Shown here: positions 20,384 through 31,999 of the stretch, piece by piece
Layout of the letters: every line of letters begins with the position of its first letter
Numbering within the stretch: position 1 is the stretch's first letter
Source: Hyphomicrobiales bacterium
GTDB taxonomy: Bacteria > Pseudomonadota > Alphaproteobacteria > Rhizobiales > Rhizobiaceae
Assembly: GCA_900472785.1 (NCBI GenBank)
Contig: UCJH01000045.1
Location: forward strand, 1 to 64,000
Direction of reading: 5' to 3'
DNA length: 64,000 nucleotides
Notes under the pieces: model-generated
The model's input: only the letters and a program-made list of their open reading frames with translations
Database searches by the model: none
What the model was told of the DNA's origin: nothing
Program-made: the position numbers and the translations under genes

Positions 20384-20415
20384 AAAAAGGGCTCCGGATA
20401 TCCGGGGCCCTTTTT
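20384..20415 (+). terminator. Rho-independent terminator
   Basis: Arms AAAAAGGGCTCCGG and CCGGGGCCCTTTTT pair over 14 bp (one G-U) around an ATAT loop, with a T-run built into the stem. It ends the transcript of the small secreted protein. Confidence 0.92.
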
Positions 20416-20522
20416 CGTTTGGGCGAGGCGAAATGTTTTCACGCCTCTCCTTCGACGGTCGTAAAAGGAACAAATTGACCCGCTCATGTGTTTTTCGTCT
20501 CGGTTTTTGGGAGGAAATCGAC

Positions 20523-20852
20523 ATGCAGATTGAATACGAAAAGAATTGCTGCGACCTCAGGTGGCATATTCCCGTCAGCGTCCTTTTGGGCCATAGCCTT
20601 CCGGAAGACATCCACGGTCCCTATGAAGCGCTCAACTGTCTGACGCACCGCTGGCCGGAGGAGCGCGGCGAGCACTATGAGCGCGCACGCCAGCTGTGCA
20701 TGGCCGCCATGGGCCGCCGCATTCCCGCGGAAATCGTCCGCGAAGCCTTTGTCGCCGCAAGCGGGGAGGCGGGGCTGCTGGTCCTGACTCAAGGTGACCT
20801 GACTCAGGGGCATGACTCCGCGAGAGACGCCGGACGTCCGGCAATGTCGTAG
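20523..20852 (+). CDS. DUF982 domain-containing protein
   Basis: 109 residues. The body matches DUF982, a small domain family seen mostly in rhizobia: WHIPVSVLLG, GPYEALNCLTHRWPEERGEHY, RARQLCMAAMGRRIPAEIVREAF. No enzymatic motif or signal peptide is present, and the function is unknown. The start MQIEYEKNCC at 20523 is supported by GGGAGG about eight bases upstream; the frame runs 30 codons further upstream without support. The C-terminal 25 residues after LLVLTQGDLTQ look extra compared with the family. Confidence 0.8.
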   Translation: MQIEYEKNCCDLRWHIPVSVLLGHSLPEDIHGPYEALNCLTHRWPEERGEHYERARQLCMAAMGRRIPAEIVREAFVAASGEAGLLVLTQGDLTQGHDSARDAGRPAMS

Positions 20853-20930
20853 GCGCCTCCGATCGGGAGATCATTATCGCGCTTGGCCGCGGAATCGTGC
20901 CATAGTCGGGACCTGCACGAGAAAGAATTC

Positions 20931-22799
20931 ATGTCCCAGCCGCACAGTTCCATGTCCCGTTCGACCGATCCACTTTTTGCCGGTTCCGGCACAGCCTCAA
21001 CTCCGCTCGATGTCCTGAAGAGGATTTACGGCTTCTCCGCCTTTCGTGGAAAACAGCAGGCGGTCGTCGATCACGTCGTTTCCGGCGGCGATGCGGTGGT
21101 GCTGTTTCCGACCGGCGCGGGAAAGTCGCTCTGCTTCCAAATTCCGGCGCTGTGCCGGCTAGGCGTCGGCATCGTGGTCTCGCCGCTGATCGCCCTGATG
21201 CGCGATCAGGTGGAGGCGCTGAAACAGTTGGGCGTCCGGGCCGCGGCGCTGAATTCGTCCCAGACGCGGGAGGAGGCCGTCGCGGTGCGCAGGGCATTGT
21301 CCGCAGGGGAGCTTGATCTGCTCTATGTGACGCCGGAGCGCATCCTGACGCCCGGCTTTCACGATATGCTCGGCAATGCCCGGATCGCGCTGTTTGCCAT
21401 CGACGAAGCGCATTGCGTTTCGCAGTGGGGGCATGATTTTCGCCCGGAATATCGCGAACTCGGCCAGCTCGGCGAGCGTTATCCGGGCGTGCCGCGCATC
21501 GCGCTGACGGCAACTGCCGATCCGCATACGCGTGAAGACATCATCGATCGCCTCGGCCTGCGCGGCGGCGAAGTCTTCACCACGAGTTTCGACAGGCCCA
21601 ACATCGCCTATGAAATCGTCGAGCGCGACCAGCCGCGCCAGCAGCTCCTGCGCTTCCTGTCGCGCCACAAGGGGTCGAGCGGTATCGTCTATTGCCTGTC
21701 GCGCGCCAAGGTCGAGGACACGGCGGAATGGCTGGAGACGCAGGGCGTGCGGGCGCTTCCCTATCACGCCGGCATGGACCGCGCGGTGCGCGACGCCAAC
21801 CAGGATGCTTTCCTCAAGGAGGAAGACCTCTGCCTCGTGGCGACCGTCGCCTTCGGCATGGGCATCGACAAGCCGAACGTGCGCTATGTCGCCCATCTCG
21901 ATCTGCCGGGCTCCGTCGAGGCCTATTATCAGGAGACCGGTCGCGCCGGGCGCGACGGGCTGCCGTCGGAGGTCTGGATGGCCTACGGCATGGCCGACGT
22001 CATTCAGCGCTCGCGCATGATCGACGAAGGGCAAGCCTCCGACGAAATCAAGCGGGTCGAGCGATCAAAGCTGAACGCTTTGCTCGCGATCTGCGAGACC
22101 GCCGGGTGCCGACGACAGGCGATCCTCAAGCACTTCGGCGAGGCGCATGGCGGCCGATGCGGCAATTGCGACACCTGCAACACCCCGGTCGAAACCTGGG
22201 ACGGCACGGAGGCCGCGATCAAGGCGTTGGCCGCCGTCTACCGTACCGGAGAGCGCTTCGGCACCGGCCACGTCGTCGATGTGCTGATGGGCGTCACCAA
22301 CGAAAAGACCCAGCGCTTCGGCCATGTCGACATGCCGGTCTTCGGTGCCGGCAAGGATGTCCCGGCGAAAACATGGCAATCCGTCTTCCGGCAGCTGCTG
22401 GCGGCCGGGCTCGTCCATGTCGATCAGACCGCCTTCGGCGCCCTGAAGCTGACGGAGGATGCGAGCGCCGTTTTCAAGCGCCAGCGCCAGATCCTGTTTC
22501 GCAAGGACCGCCCGACCTCGGGCAAGGCCAAAAGCGCGCGGGGCGCCCCGTCCAGCGCGAAATCCAGCCTGTCGGAGAGGGATGGTGAATTGTTCGAGGC
22601 CCTGCGCAATGTCCGCATGACGATCGCCAAGGGGCTTTCCGTGCCGCCCTATGTCGTTTTTCCCGATACGACGCTGATTGCCTTTGCGACGGAGCGACCG
22701 GGAAGCCGAACGGATCTGCTCGGCATTTCCGGCGTCGGCCAGTCGAAGCTCGAGAAATACGGGGATTTGTTTCTGGCAGCGATCCGGGAGCATGCCTGA
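20931..22799 (+). CDS. recQ: ATP-dependent DNA helicase RecQ
   Basis: 3'-5' helicase acting in recombination repair and replication-fork processing. 622 residues. Walker A FPTGAGKS at 59-66, DEAH box at 158-161 ([18 protein letters not shown] includes the aromatic-rich loop), helicase C motif [13 protein letters not shown], a RecQ zinc site with four cysteines (CRRQ..., CGNCDTC), a winged helix, and a C-terminal HRDC domain ending [20 protein letters not shown]. The ATG at 20931 is chosen because the preceding in-frame codons carry no similarity. It is followed after 57 bp by a GFA gene on the same strand. Confidence 0.96.
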   Translation: MSQPHSSMSRSTDPLFAGSGTASTPLDVLKRIYGFSAFRGKQQAVVDHVVSGGDAVVLFPTGAGKSLCFQIPALCRLGVGIVVSPLIALMRDQVEALKQLGVRAAALNSSQTREEAVAVRRALSAGELDLLYVTPERILTPGFHDMLGNARIALFAIDEAHCVSQWGHDFRPEYRELGQLGERYPGVPRIALTATADPHTREDIIDRLGLRGGEVFTTSFDRPNIAYEIVERDQPRQQLLRFLSRHKGSSGIVYCLSRAKVEDTAEWLETQGVRALPYHAGMDRAVRDANQDAFLKEEDLCLVATVAFGMGIDKPNVRYVAHLDLPGSVEAYYQETGRAGRDGLPSEVWMAYGMADVIQRSRMIDEGQASDEIKRVERSKLNALLAICETAGCRRQAILKHFGEAHGGRCGNCDTCNTPVETWDGTEAAIKALAAVYRTGERFGTGHVVDVLMGVTNEKTQRFGHVDMPVFGAGKDVPAKTWQSVFRQLLAAGLVHVDQTAFGALKLTEDASAVFKRQRQILFRKDRPTSGKAKSARGAPSSAKSSLSERDGELFEALRNVRMTIAKGLSVPPYVVFPDTTLIAFATERPGSRTDLLGISGVGQSKLEKYGDLFLAAIREHA

Positions 22800-22856
22800 G
22801 GCGGTGGTTCGCCATCGCTGTGTCTATGTTCAACAAAAACAAAAGGGAGAAACACG

Positions 22857-23306
22857 ATGACAAGCCTGAACCTGCCGCTCGAAGGCGCATGCCGTTGCGG
22901 CAACGTCCGCCTGAGGATCAGCGCGCCGCCGCTCGTCACCATGGCCTGCCACTGCACCGGCTGCCAGCGCATGTCCGGCAGCGCCTATTCGCTCAGCGCG
23001 GCAATCCCGAGCGAAGGTTTTGCGGTCATCGCGGGAACGCCGGTCCTCTCCGGAAAGAGCCCGGACGCCGGGCATCACTTCTGCCCGGACTGCATGACCT
23101 GGATGTTCACCCGCCCGCAGGGTATGGATTTCTTCGTCAATGTCCGCCCGACCATGCTCGATGACACCAGCTGGTACAGCCCGCTCGTCGAAACCTTCAC
23201 CTCCGAAAAGCTGGCCTTTGCCGAGACCGGCGCCAAGCACAGCTATCCCGCATTTCCGCCGATGGAGGATTTCGAGGGGCTGATCGCCGAATATGCGGCG
23301 CGCTGA
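22857..23306 (+). CDS. GFA / CENP-V family protein
   Basis: 149 residues of the glutathione-dependent formaldehyde-activating family fold, a zinc-binding beta structure. Zinc ligands visible: Cys12/Cys14 (CRCG), Cys31/Cys33/Cys36 (CHCTGC) and Cys76/Cys79 (CPDC). The true substrate of most members is unknown; the formaldehyde role is proven only for a few. AAGGGAGAAACACG precedes the ATG. It may be cotranscribed with recQ. Confidence 0.88.
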   Translation: MTSLNLPLEGACRCGNVRLRISAPPLVTMACHCTGCQRMSGSAYSLSAAIPSEGFAVIAGTPVLSGKSPDAGHHFCPDCMTWMFTRPQGMDFFVNVRPTMLDDTSWYSPLVETFTSEKLAFAETGAKHSYPAFPPMEDFEGLIAEYAAR

Positions 23307-23336
23307 ACCGTCGTCTCCGCTTGTCTCGCCCGGCCC

Positions 23337-24107
23337 CTACATCCTGACCGTCATCCCGCCATCCACCGTCAACACATGCCCGTTGACAAACGACGCCGCC
23401 TCGCTGGCGAGAAAAAGCGCCGCGCCGGCGATTTCGTCCGGTCGCCCCCAGCGCTGGGCCGGGATACGCTGACGCACGAACGGCATCACATCCTCGTCGG
23501 CGGCCATCGCGGCATTGGTCTCGGTGGCAAACCAGCCGGGCGCGATGGCGTTGCTGGTGATGCCGAAAGGGCCGAATTCGACGGCCATGGAGCGCATCAG
23601 GCCCGTCAATCCCTGCTTGGCGACGGGATAGATGCCGTCTCCCGGCATCGCCACCTGACCGTTGATCGAGGTGATCGATATCAACCGGCCGTAGCCGTGC
23701 CGCTTCATGAGCGTGGCGGCATCGCGAGACAGGGTGAGGGCTGCGATCAGGTCCGTCTGGATCAGGTCGAGGATGGCGGCGTCGTCGAAATCCGACAGGG
23801 GCCGCCGGTCGCGGGCGCCGACATTGTTGACGAGGATGTCGAGCCGTCCATGCTGCCGTTCGATACCGGCAAGCGTTGCGCGCTGCGCGTCCCGGTCGGT
23901 GATATCGAAGGCGGCGGCTTGCGCGCTGCCGCCCGCTGCCGTGATGGCAGCGACAGCCTCCTCCAGCGTTGCGGCTGTTCGCCCGGTAATGACGACATGG
24001 GCACCGGCTTGCGAAAGCGCACGGGCAATTTCCAGCCCGAGGCCACGCCCGCCGCCGGTCACCAGCGCGACCCGGTCGTTCAGGGAAAATCTGTCGAAAA
24101 TGCTCAT
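23337..24107 (-). CDS. SDR-family oxidoreductase
   Basis: 256-residue short-chain dehydrogenase/reductase, closest in style to gluconate 5-dehydrogenase and 3-oxoacyl-ACP reductase types. Cofactor motif TGGGRGLG (17-24), NNVG at 94-97, and the catalytic Ser (SITS, 144-147), Tyr160 and Lys164 (YPVAK) are all present. The C terminus [15 protein letters not shown] is typical. There is no adjacent sugar-acid gene, so the substrate is open. It is monocistronic and convergent with the GFA gene. Confidence 0.9.
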   Translation of the reverse strand: MSIFDRFSLNDRVALVTGGGRGLGLEIARALSQAGAHVVITGRTAATLEEAVAAITAAGGSAQAAAFDITDRDAQRATLAGIERQHGRLDILVNNVGARDRRPLSDFDDAAILDLIQTDLIAALTLSRDAATLMKRHGYGRLISITSINGQVAMPGDGIYPVAKQGLTGLMRSMAVEFGPFGITSNAIAPGWFATETNAAMAADEDVMPFVRQRIPAQRWGRPDEIAGAALFLASEAASFVNGHVLTVDGGMTVRM

Positions 24108-24212
24108 GGAGTTCCTCGTGGCATGGATGGTAACGCCATCGACACCGAAATACTGGACTTAGTCAACTATTTTCGCAGCCGAGCGTCCTCGCTGGGACAG
24201 CCCGTCAAGCGA

Positions 24213-24620
24213 TCACTGCGCTGCCGGAACCGGGCAGCTCAGGTCGCCTTCCTCGCAGGACAGATAGGTCTGCAGGTCCTTGACCCGGCTCTGCGTCAGC
24301 CCATCGAGGCAGAGGGAATGGATCATCGGATAGGCGCTGCCCTCAGCCACTGCGGAAGAGGAGAATGTGCATTCGGCGTCGCGAAACGACACCCACGCCT
24401 TTTGGGCCGTGACGAGAAGCTTGGTGGTTGCGGCATCGTCCTTGAGCCGCGCTGTAACCTGCTTGTAGAGATCATTCAGCTGCTTGTCCGATTTCTTGAA
24501 GCCTTCGCTGGCGCAGACATCCATCGTCGTCTGGTCGGATGCGTTGGCGCAATCCTCGGCCGCCCGCGCCGTCCCGGCTGCTAGCAATGCCAGCGCGGCA
24601 CACAGAATCATGCGTTTCAT
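24213..24620 (-). CDS. LprI/DUF1311-like secreted protein
   Basis: 135 residues with a signal peptide (MKRMILCAALALLAAGTARA, cleavage before AEDC). The mature part has the LprI pattern: DCANASDQTTMDVCASEGFKKSDKQLNDLYKQV ... QKAWVSFRDAEC, with paired cysteines. Family members include a mycobacterial lysozyme inhibitor; most are of unknown role. The start at 24620 has a near-perfect AAGGAGG six bases upstream, which decides it against an upstream ATG. Confidence 0.88.
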   Translation of the reverse strand: MKRMILCAALALLAAGTARAAEDCANASDQTTMDVCASEGFKKSDKQLNDLYKQVTARLKDDAATTKLLVTAQKAWVSFRDAECTFSSSAVAEGSAYPMIHSLCLDGLTQSRVKDLQTYLSCEEGDLSCPVPAAQ

Positions 24621-24840
24621 GAAGTCCTCCTTGATCACGCCCCAATACTTGAATGTCCTTGCGGGCGAAGTCTAGGCAGTCTGCGGATGTATCGGCAACA
24701 ACAAGTTGCCTGCACCGATGCGCTCCCCAGCATTTGCCTGTTTTGAAACGGCGGGCATGGAGTCTGGCGGAAAAGGATGCGGGCATATCGTGTTCGCGCC
24801 GCGTCCTGCCGCTCTCTTTCGCTGTTATTGGGAGAGGAAT

Positions 24841-24879
24841 ATGGTAGGTCTCCATCGCAATCCGATCCCGAGCCTTTGA
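24841..24879 (+). CDS. Possible 12-residue leader peptide before kbl
   Basis: ATG at 24841 opens a 12-codon frame ([12 protein letters not shown] then TGA) with GGGAGAGGAAT directly upstream, a better ribosome site than that of kbl. Its stop lies 11 bp before the kbl ATG, in another frame. It could be a coupling or regulatory leader, or chance. It contains no threonine or glycine run. Confidence 0.3.
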   Translation: MVGLHRNPIPSL

Positions 24880-24890
24880 AAGCGGAATTC

Positions 24891-26078
24891 ATGACGACAG
24901 CCTTCATCGATCATCTGAAATCCGAACTGGACGGTCTGAAGTCGTCCGGCCTCTACAAGTCCGAGCGGGTCATCACCTCCAAGCAGGCCGGCACCATCGA
25001 TGTCGCCTCCGGCGCCCGCGTGCTGAATTTCTGCGCCAACAACTATCTCGGTCTGGCCGACAATGCCGAGCTTGCCGAGGCCGGCAAGCAGGCCCTGGAT
25101 CGTTACGGCTACGGCATGGCGTCGGTCCGCTTCATCTGCGGCACGCAGGAAGAGCACAAGCAGCTCGAGGCGCGCATCTCCTCGTTCCTCGGGCTCGAGG
25201 ACACGATCCTCTATTCCTCCTGCTTCGACGCCAATGGCGGCCTGTTCGAGACGCTTCTGAACGAACAGGACGCGATCATTTCCGATGCGCTGAACCACGC
25301 CTCGATCATCGATGGCGTGCGCCTCTCGAAGGCCAAGCGTTTCCGTTACGCCAATAACGATATGACGGCGCTGGAAGAGGAACTGAAGAAGGCCGAGGGA
25401 TCGCGCTTCAAGCTGATCGCCACCGACGGCGTCTTCTCCATGGACGGCATCATCGCCAACCTTCAGGGGGTCTGCGACCTCGCCGAAAAATACGGCGCCA
25501 TGGTCATGGTCGATGACAGCCACGCCGTCGGTTTCGTCGGAAAGAATGGCCGCGGCTCGGCGGAATATTGCGGCGTCGAGGGACGCGTGGATATCATCAC
25601 CGGCACGCTCGGCAAGGCGCTCGGCGGCGCGTCCGGCGGCTATACGTCCGGCAAGGCGGAAGTCGTCGACTGGCTGCGCCAGCGCTCGCGGCCCTATCTG
25701 TTTTCCAACACGCTCGCTCCGGTCATCGCGAGCGCCTCGCTCAAGGTCTTCGACCTGATCGAGAACGGCGACGCGCTGCGCCAAAAGCTTGCCGCCAACG
25801 CTACGCTGTTTCGCACCGAGATGGGCAAGCTCGGCTTCACGCTGGCCGGCGAAGGCCATCCGATCATTCCGGTCATGCTCGGTGAGGCGACGCTCGCGCA
25901 GGAGATGGCGGCAAAAATGCTGGAAAAAGGCGTCTACGTCGTCGGCTTCGCCTTCCCGGTCGTGCCCAAGGGCCAGGCCCGCATCCGCACCCAGATGTCG
26001 GCCGCCCACAGCGAGGCGGATGTCCGGCGCGCGATCGCGGTGTTTGAAGATGTGGGTAAGGAATTGGGTGTGATCTGA
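24891..26078 (+). CDS. kbl: Glycine C-acetyltransferase (2-amino-3-ketobutyrate CoA ligase)
   Basis: PLP enzyme that cleaves 2-amino-3-ketobutyrate with CoA to glycine and acetyl-CoA, the second step of threonine degradation after Tdh. 395 residues, standard length. Alpha-oxoamine synthase motifs: [12 protein letters not shown] (47-58), [13 protein letters not shown], the PLP aspartate in [11 protein letters not shown], and Schiff-base Lys242 in [15 protein letters not shown]. The ATG at 24891 is chosen because family similarity starts at TTAFIDHLK. tdh follows on the same strand after a 250-bp gap filled by a mosaic repeat. Confidence 0.97.
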   Translation: MTTAFIDHLKSELDGLKSSGLYKSERVITSKQAGTIDVASGARVLNFCANNYLGLADNAELAEAGKQALDRYGYGMASVRFICGTQEEHKQLEARISSFLGLEDTILYSSCFDANGGLFETLLNEQDAIISDALNHASIIDGVRLSKAKRFRYANNDMTALEEELKKAEGSRFKLIATDGVFSMDGIIANLQGVCDLAEKYGAMVMVDDSHAVGFVGKNGRGSAEYCGVEGRVDIITGTLGKALGGASGGYTSGKAEVVDWLRQRSRPYLFSNTLAPVIASASLKVFDLIENGDALRQKLAANATLFRTEMGKLGFTLAGEGHPIIPVMLGEATLAQEMAAKMLEKGVYVVGFAFPVVPKGQARIRTQMSAAHSEADVRRAIAVFEDVGKELGVI

Positions 26079-26092
26079 GGCGGTGGTATTTA

Positions 26093-26293
26093 CCCCTCAC
26101 CAACTTCGGCCAAGGGTTCGCTGATGCTCACCCGGCCTGCGTATCCTCTCCCACAAGGGGAGAGGTAGGGTGCCACAATCACCGTCCCTTACATGAGGCA
26201 AGATGGTGCGGCAGGTTTTACCTCTCCCCTTGCGGGAGAGGATAGTAAGCCCGCGTGAGACGCAGTCGAACGCTGGGCGCACTTGGTGAGGGG
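26093..26293. repeat. Mosaic palindromic intergenic element (RIME-like) between kbl and tdh
   Basis: About 200 bp bounded by inverted 11-bp ends CCCCTCACCAA (26093-26103) and TTGGTGAGGGG (26283-26293). Inside are two stem-loops of the form CCTCTCCC ... GGGAGAGG (26145-26165 and 26221-26241). This is the architecture of rhizobial intergenic mosaic elements; a smaller relative is at 40661-40722. If kbl and tdh are cotranscribed the element lies in their mRNA. Confidence 0.8.
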
Positions 26294-26328
26294 GAGCCGA
26301 AAGGCTAAACCCAATAAGGACGCAAGAA

Positions 26329-27366
26329 ATGACCAACATGATGAAAGCCCTCGTCAAAGCGAAACCGGAAGTCGGCCTCTGGATGGAGACCGTGCCGGTG
26401 CCGGAGGTCGGTCCGAGCGATGTGCTGATTCGGGTGAAGAAATCCGCCATCTGCGGCACCGACGTGCATATCTGGAACTGGGACAGCTGGGCGCAGAAGA
26501 CCATTCCCGTGCCGATGGTGGTCGGCCACGAATTCTGCGGCGAAATCGCCGAAATCGGGTCCGCCGTCACCAAATATCATGTCGGCGACCGGGTGTCGGG
26601 CGAGGGCCATATCGTCTGCGGCAAGTGCCGCAACTGCCGCGCGGGCAGGGGGCATCTGTGCCGCAACACGCTTGGCGTCGGCGTCAACCGTCCGGGCTCG
26701 TTCGGCGAATTCGTCTGCATTCCGGAAGCCAATGTCGTGCCGATCCCCGATGACGTGCCCGACGAGATCGCCGCCATCTTCGATCCGTTCGGCAATGCCG
26801 TCCACACCGCCCTGTCCTTCGATCTGGTCGGCGAGGACGTGCTCGTCACCGGCGCCGGGCCGATCGGCATCATGGGCGCGATGGTCGCCAAGCGCTCCGG
26901 CGCCCGCAAGGTGGTGATCACCGACATCAATCCCGTGCGGCTGGCGCTGGCCGAGAAAATGGGCATCGATTATGTCGTCGACGCCTCGAAGGAGAGCCTG
27001 TCGGACGTGATGAAGCGCATCGGCATGACCGAGGGCTTTGATGTCGGGCTGGAAATGTCGGGTGCCGCGCCGGCCTTCCGCGACATGATCGACAAAATGA
27101 ACAATGGCGGCAAGATCGCCATCCTCGGCATCGCGCCGACCGGCTTCGAGATCGACTGGAATAAGGTGATCTTCAAGATGCTCAACCTCAAGGGCATCTA
27201 TGGCCGCGAAATGTTCGAGACCTGGTACAAGATGATCGCCTTCGTCCAGGGCGGCCTCGACCTTGCACCGATCATCACCCACCGAATCGGCATCGACGAT
27301 TTCCGCGACGGCTTCGAGGCCATGCGATCGGGCAATTCCGGCAAGGTGGTGATGGACTGGATGTGA
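26329..27366 (+). CDS. tdh: L-threonine 3-dehydrogenase
   Basis: NAD-dependent zinc enzyme that oxidises threonine to 2-amino-3-ketobutyrate, the substrate of Kbl. 345 residues, standard. Catalytic zinc ligands Cys42 (ICGTDVHI) and His67-Glu68 (GHEF), structural zinc cysteines 97, 100, 103 and 111, Rossmann motif [11 protein letters not shown], and the diagnostic [18 protein letters not shown] segment typical of TDH. The second ATG pair (codons 4-5) is an alternative start. AAGGACG lies upstream. It forms a pathway pair with kbl. Confidence 0.96.
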   Translation: MTNMMKALVKAKPEVGLWMETVPVPEVGPSDVLIRVKKSAICGTDVHIWNWDSWAQKTIPVPMVVGHEFCGEIAEIGSAVTKYHVGDRVSGEGHIVCGKCRNCRAGRGHLCRNTLGVGVNRPGSFGEFVCIPEANVVPIPDDVPDEIAAIFDPFGNAVHTALSFDLVGEDVLVTGAGPIGIMGAMVAKRSGARKVVITDINPVRLALAEKMGIDYVVDASKESLSDVMKRIGMTEGFDVGLEMSGAAPAFRDMIDKMNNGGKIAILGIAPTGFEIDWNKVIFKMLNLKGIYGREMFETWYKMIAFVQGGLDLAPIITHRIGIDDFRDGFEAMRSGNSGKVVMDWM

Positions 27367-27790
27367 TCCCGAAGGACACGGGCGCCGCCGCGATTCAAAA
27401 CCGCCCGCCGCCCTTGTCTTTTCCCAACCAGTCCCTACATCTCAGCAACACTGGGTTCGGCGGAAAATGGCCGCTCGCGGTGTTTTTTGCCGATTTGAAC
27501 GGTTTTTCACCGGAAACGCTTGACGTAACCAAAAATTGTGGGAATCACCATTTCTATATACAGAAGGTGAAATGGGTACGGCGGATACGATCATCATTGC
27601 TGTGATGTCTGAAGGGCGCTGCTGTCGCAGTTGGCCTGTGGCCATGACCGGTGTCGTGGTTAATCAGGAATTAAAGTTCATCCCGTTACGTCAGGGGTAA
27701 TGATTCGCGGCAGGCATGCCTCACATGCCTGAGCCCCAGAGAGGGTTTTACCGCTCACACGTTTATGCTGTCCAAGGAAAGCGACGATAC
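27367..27790 (+). other. Intergenic region upstream of rpoD
   Basis: 424 bp without a credible gene. It should hold the rpoD promoter. A -35-like TTGACG is at 27520 and a CTATAT box near 27554, but they are not properly spaced, so I do not call a promoter. CCATTTC and GAAATGG near 27549-27572 form an imperfect inverted repeat. Confidence 0.5.
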
Positions 27791-29845
<2,055 letters not shown>

Positions 29846-29867
29846 TCGAACCGCGATCGTTGCGAAC

Positions 29868-29898
29868 AAAAACGCCGGGCTCAATGCCCGGCGTTTTT
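29868..29898 (+). terminator. Rho-independent terminator of rpoD
   Basis: Perfect 13-bp stem AAAAACGCCGGGC / GCCCGGCGTTTTT with a TCAAT loop, 23 bp after the rpoD stop. Confidence 0.95.
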
Positions 29899-30081
29899 GT
29901 TTACGCTGTGCGTCGGCGCCGGCATCCGCCACATCCAGTCTCTTGTCCTTCTCCCGGCGGCCTTGCCGCTCTCGTTTGAAAACGCAGGATCCTACTTGAT
30001 ATTCCGCTTCCGCACACCAAAGTGAAAACAGGATTTTGATGTCGCTCTCCTGTGTCCTCAGGATGGCGCGCGTAAAAGGCA

Positions 30082-31032
30082 ATGATGCAGCAGGATGCGA
30101 ACCATTACCCGCAGAAGCTCATAAGCTGGGGCATGATCGTCTCGATCGTGTTTCATCTCGTGCTTGCTGCCGTTGTGCTGGTGCAACTGCCGATGCCGGA
30201 ACTCGAGCCGCCTGAAGAAGAAAGCATCAGCGTCGAAATCGTGCCGCCGCCGCAAGAGGTCGAAAAACCGGTGCCGGAGGAAAAGGCAGAGGACGTGCCT
30301 CCGCCCGCGGAGGACCAGCCGCAGGAGAAGCCACCGTCTGAGCAGCAGACGGCAAACAGCCCGATCCCGGTTTTGCGCCCGGTCCATGAATTTGGTGAGA
30401 AGGACACAGGCACCAGGGATGCCGATGATGGCAGCGCTTCTCGGGATGTCGCCAAACCCGTGCCCGAAGAGACCACCCCATCCCGCGAAGAAACGATCAA
30501 ACCCGTGGAAACCGCAAAGCTCGACAGCAAGCCGGCAATCGAGACGCTGACGGCCCTTTCCGGGACTGAGCTTGCCAGTGCCGTCGATCCTGTGCCGGAG
30601 GTCACCGAGACGGCGCCGGAAACCTCCGCTGTGGTCGAGCCGGTAGCCGAACCGGAAAAGGCGGTGGCTGACATCCCCGAGACGAAAAAGCTGTTTTCGG
30701 AAAAGGCGAATGACGACCCGATCGCGCGCGAGGCCATGGGAAACCTGTCCCGCAGCCAGCGTGTGGCCCGCCTCTGCACCAGCGAACTTTATGCCCAGCT
30801 GAAAAACGGCTCGCCATCCTACAACCCGGACCTCGTGCCCTCCTACGATTTGGCCAAGGGAAACAAACTCGCAGTGCCGCGAGCCGCTTTTCGCGCCGAC
30901 AATCGCTGGTACGATTTCGCGTTCCGCTGCGAAGTGGACGATGACGCCATGCGCATCCTGTCCTTCGGCGTCGATGTCGGCGAAGAGGTTCCGAAAAGCC
31001 AGTGGCGAAGCAGAAAGTTTCCGGCGTCTTAG
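30082..31032 (+). CDS. DUF930 domain-containing membrane-anchored protein
   Basis: 316 residues. One transmembrane helix near the N terminus (about 14-36, SWGMIVSIVFHLVLAAVVLVQ) is followed by a long Pro/Glu-rich periplasmic stretch (VPPPQEVEKPVPEEKAEDV) of the TonB-like kind. The C-terminal 100 residues match DUF930: SRSQRVARLCTSELYAQL, NPDLVPSYDLAKGN, WYDFAFRCEVDDDAMRI, with two conserved cysteines. The function is unknown. The TonB-like N half suggests it spans the periplasm, but no ExbB/ExbD genes are adjacent. Confidence 0.85.
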   Translation: MMQQDANHYPQKLISWGMIVSIVFHLVLAAVVLVQLPMPELEPPEEESISVEIVPPPQEVEKPVPEEKAEDVPPPAEDQPQEKPPSEQQTANSPIPVLRPVHEFGEKDTGTRDADDGSASRDVAKPVPEETTPSREETIKPVETAKLDSKPAIETLTALSGTELASAVDPVPEVTETAPETSAVVEPVAEPEKAVADIPETKKLFSEKANDDPIAREAMGNLSRSQRVARLCTSELYAQLKNGSPSYNPDLVPSYDLAKGNKLAVPRAAFRADNRWYDFAFRCEVDDDAMRILSFGVDVGEEVPKSQWRSRKFPAS

Positions 31033-31103
31033 AACGATGCTTCAGTGTATTTGCCGCCGGATGCGGCTCTGTTTATCAGCAGCCGCATCCGGCGGATAGG
31101 CGA

Positions 31104-31340
31104 TCAGGTGTTTTCGTCGCACTCCGTGATTTCACAGGTCGATTCCGTCGTCGTGTGGCTGGCGCATTCGTCCAGCGCCTTCTGCGTCGCGCCACCTTCG
31201 CTGTCATAGCTGTAGCTGTAACCGTAGCTTCCTTCTTCCGAAACGGCGATGCAGCCCCAGGCAAAGGCCGAACCGGTGGACGCAAGGACCGCTCCGGTCA
31301 AAACGACAACGGACAGGCAGGTTCTGAATGTAATCGGCAT
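31104..31340 (-). CDS. Small secreted DUF4189-like protein
   Basis: 78 residues with a signal peptide (MPITFRTCLSVVVLTGAVLASTGSAFA, cut before WGC). The mature part WGCIAVSEEGSYGYSYSY ... GGATQKALDECA resembles the short DUF4189 domain, with a run of acidic residues and four cysteines able to form two disulfides. GGAGG sits about five bases before the ATG at 31340, which decides the start; the open frame continues far upstream without support. The function is unknown. Confidence 0.75.
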   Translation of the reverse strand: MPITFRTCLSVVVLTGAVLASTGSAFAWGCIAVSEEGSYGYSYSYDSEGGATQKALDECASHTTTESTCEITECDENT

Positions 31341-31545
31341 TGTATCCTCCATTATATGTTCGGGCGCTTCGTAGCCGGCGGCCTCGATACTTGTTTTAGA
31401 ATTTTCGAAAGCACACCTCAACCGGCCAAGCCGACACATTACTGGTGAGGTTGATGCCGTGTCGTGGGTCCGGGCGCTGCAGAAAGCGTCGGGCCTGGTT
31501 TCCAGATCCAGGGCCAAGGTCTCCAAAAGGCAACCCCACCAACGC

Positions 31546-31830
31546 CTACCAAAGCTCATGGTACAAATCCCGCCAGTCCGGATTCATGGTCTCGATCAGG
31601 TCGATCTTCCATTTGCGATACCAGCGCTTCAGCGATTTTTCGCGCTGGATCGCCGTGCCGATCTGCAGATGTTCCTCGTACGACACGAGCTCCGTGCAGC
31701 CGTATTTGGCCGTGAAGCCGGGCGTCGCGCCTTCGCGGTGCTCGCAAATCCGGCGTTCGAGATCGGAGGTCACGCCGATGTACAGCGTGCCGTGCTTGTG
31801 ATTTGTGACGATGTAGACATAGCCCGCCAT
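31546..31830 (-). CDS. GIY-YIG nuclease family protein (UPF0213-like)
   Basis: 94 residues making a single GIY-YIG domain: YVYIVTNHKHGTLYIGVTS contains the paired GIY/YIG strands, ERRICEHR the catalytic Arg, and IQREKSLKRWYRKWK the conserved Glu. Small stand-alone proteins of this type are common in rhizobia and their role is unknown. The start MAGYVYIV at 31830 is chosen; the frame upstream translates the dispersed repeat at 31852-31880 and is not real N-terminal sequence. Confidence 0.85.
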   Translation of the reverse strand: MAGYVYIVTNHKHGTLYIGVTSDLERRICEHREGATPGFTAKYGCTELVSYEEHLQIGTAIQREKSLKRWYRKWKIDLIETMNPDWRDLYHELW

Positions 31831-31851
31831 GGTATGATGATGCTTGCGGAT

Positions 31852-31880
31852 GGATCCTCGGGTCAAGCCCGAGGATGACG
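31852..31880. repeat. 29-bp palindromic dispersed repeat, copy 1
   Basis: GGATCCTCGGGTCAAGCCC... (29 bp) is itself an inverted repeat, CCTCGGG TCAAG CCCGAGG. An inverted copy with one mismatch lies at 31971-31999. Such palindromes, translated as LDPRI-like peptides, are scattered in alphaproteobacterial genomes. Confidence 0.8.
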
Positions 31881-31970
31881 GCTTTGGTGGTCGAGCAAGG
31901 CTACAGAATGGGCCCCGTATCCTCCTGTGGTACAAAGCCGGTGATCATTCTCTACGTCCACCTCCCCTCC

Positions 31971-31999
31971 GTCATCCTCGGGCCTGACCCGAGGATCCA
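31971..31999. repeat. 29-bp palindromic dispersed repeat, copy 2 (inverted)
   Basis: CGTCATCCTCGGGCCTGACC... matches the reverse complement of the copy at 31852-31880 at 28 of 29 positions. The two copies face each other across 90 bp. Confidence 0.8.

Noticed and set aside
27520-27560. rpoD promoter from TTGACG and CTATAT boxes
   Set aside because: The two boxes are about 28 bp apart, too far for a sigma-70 promoter.
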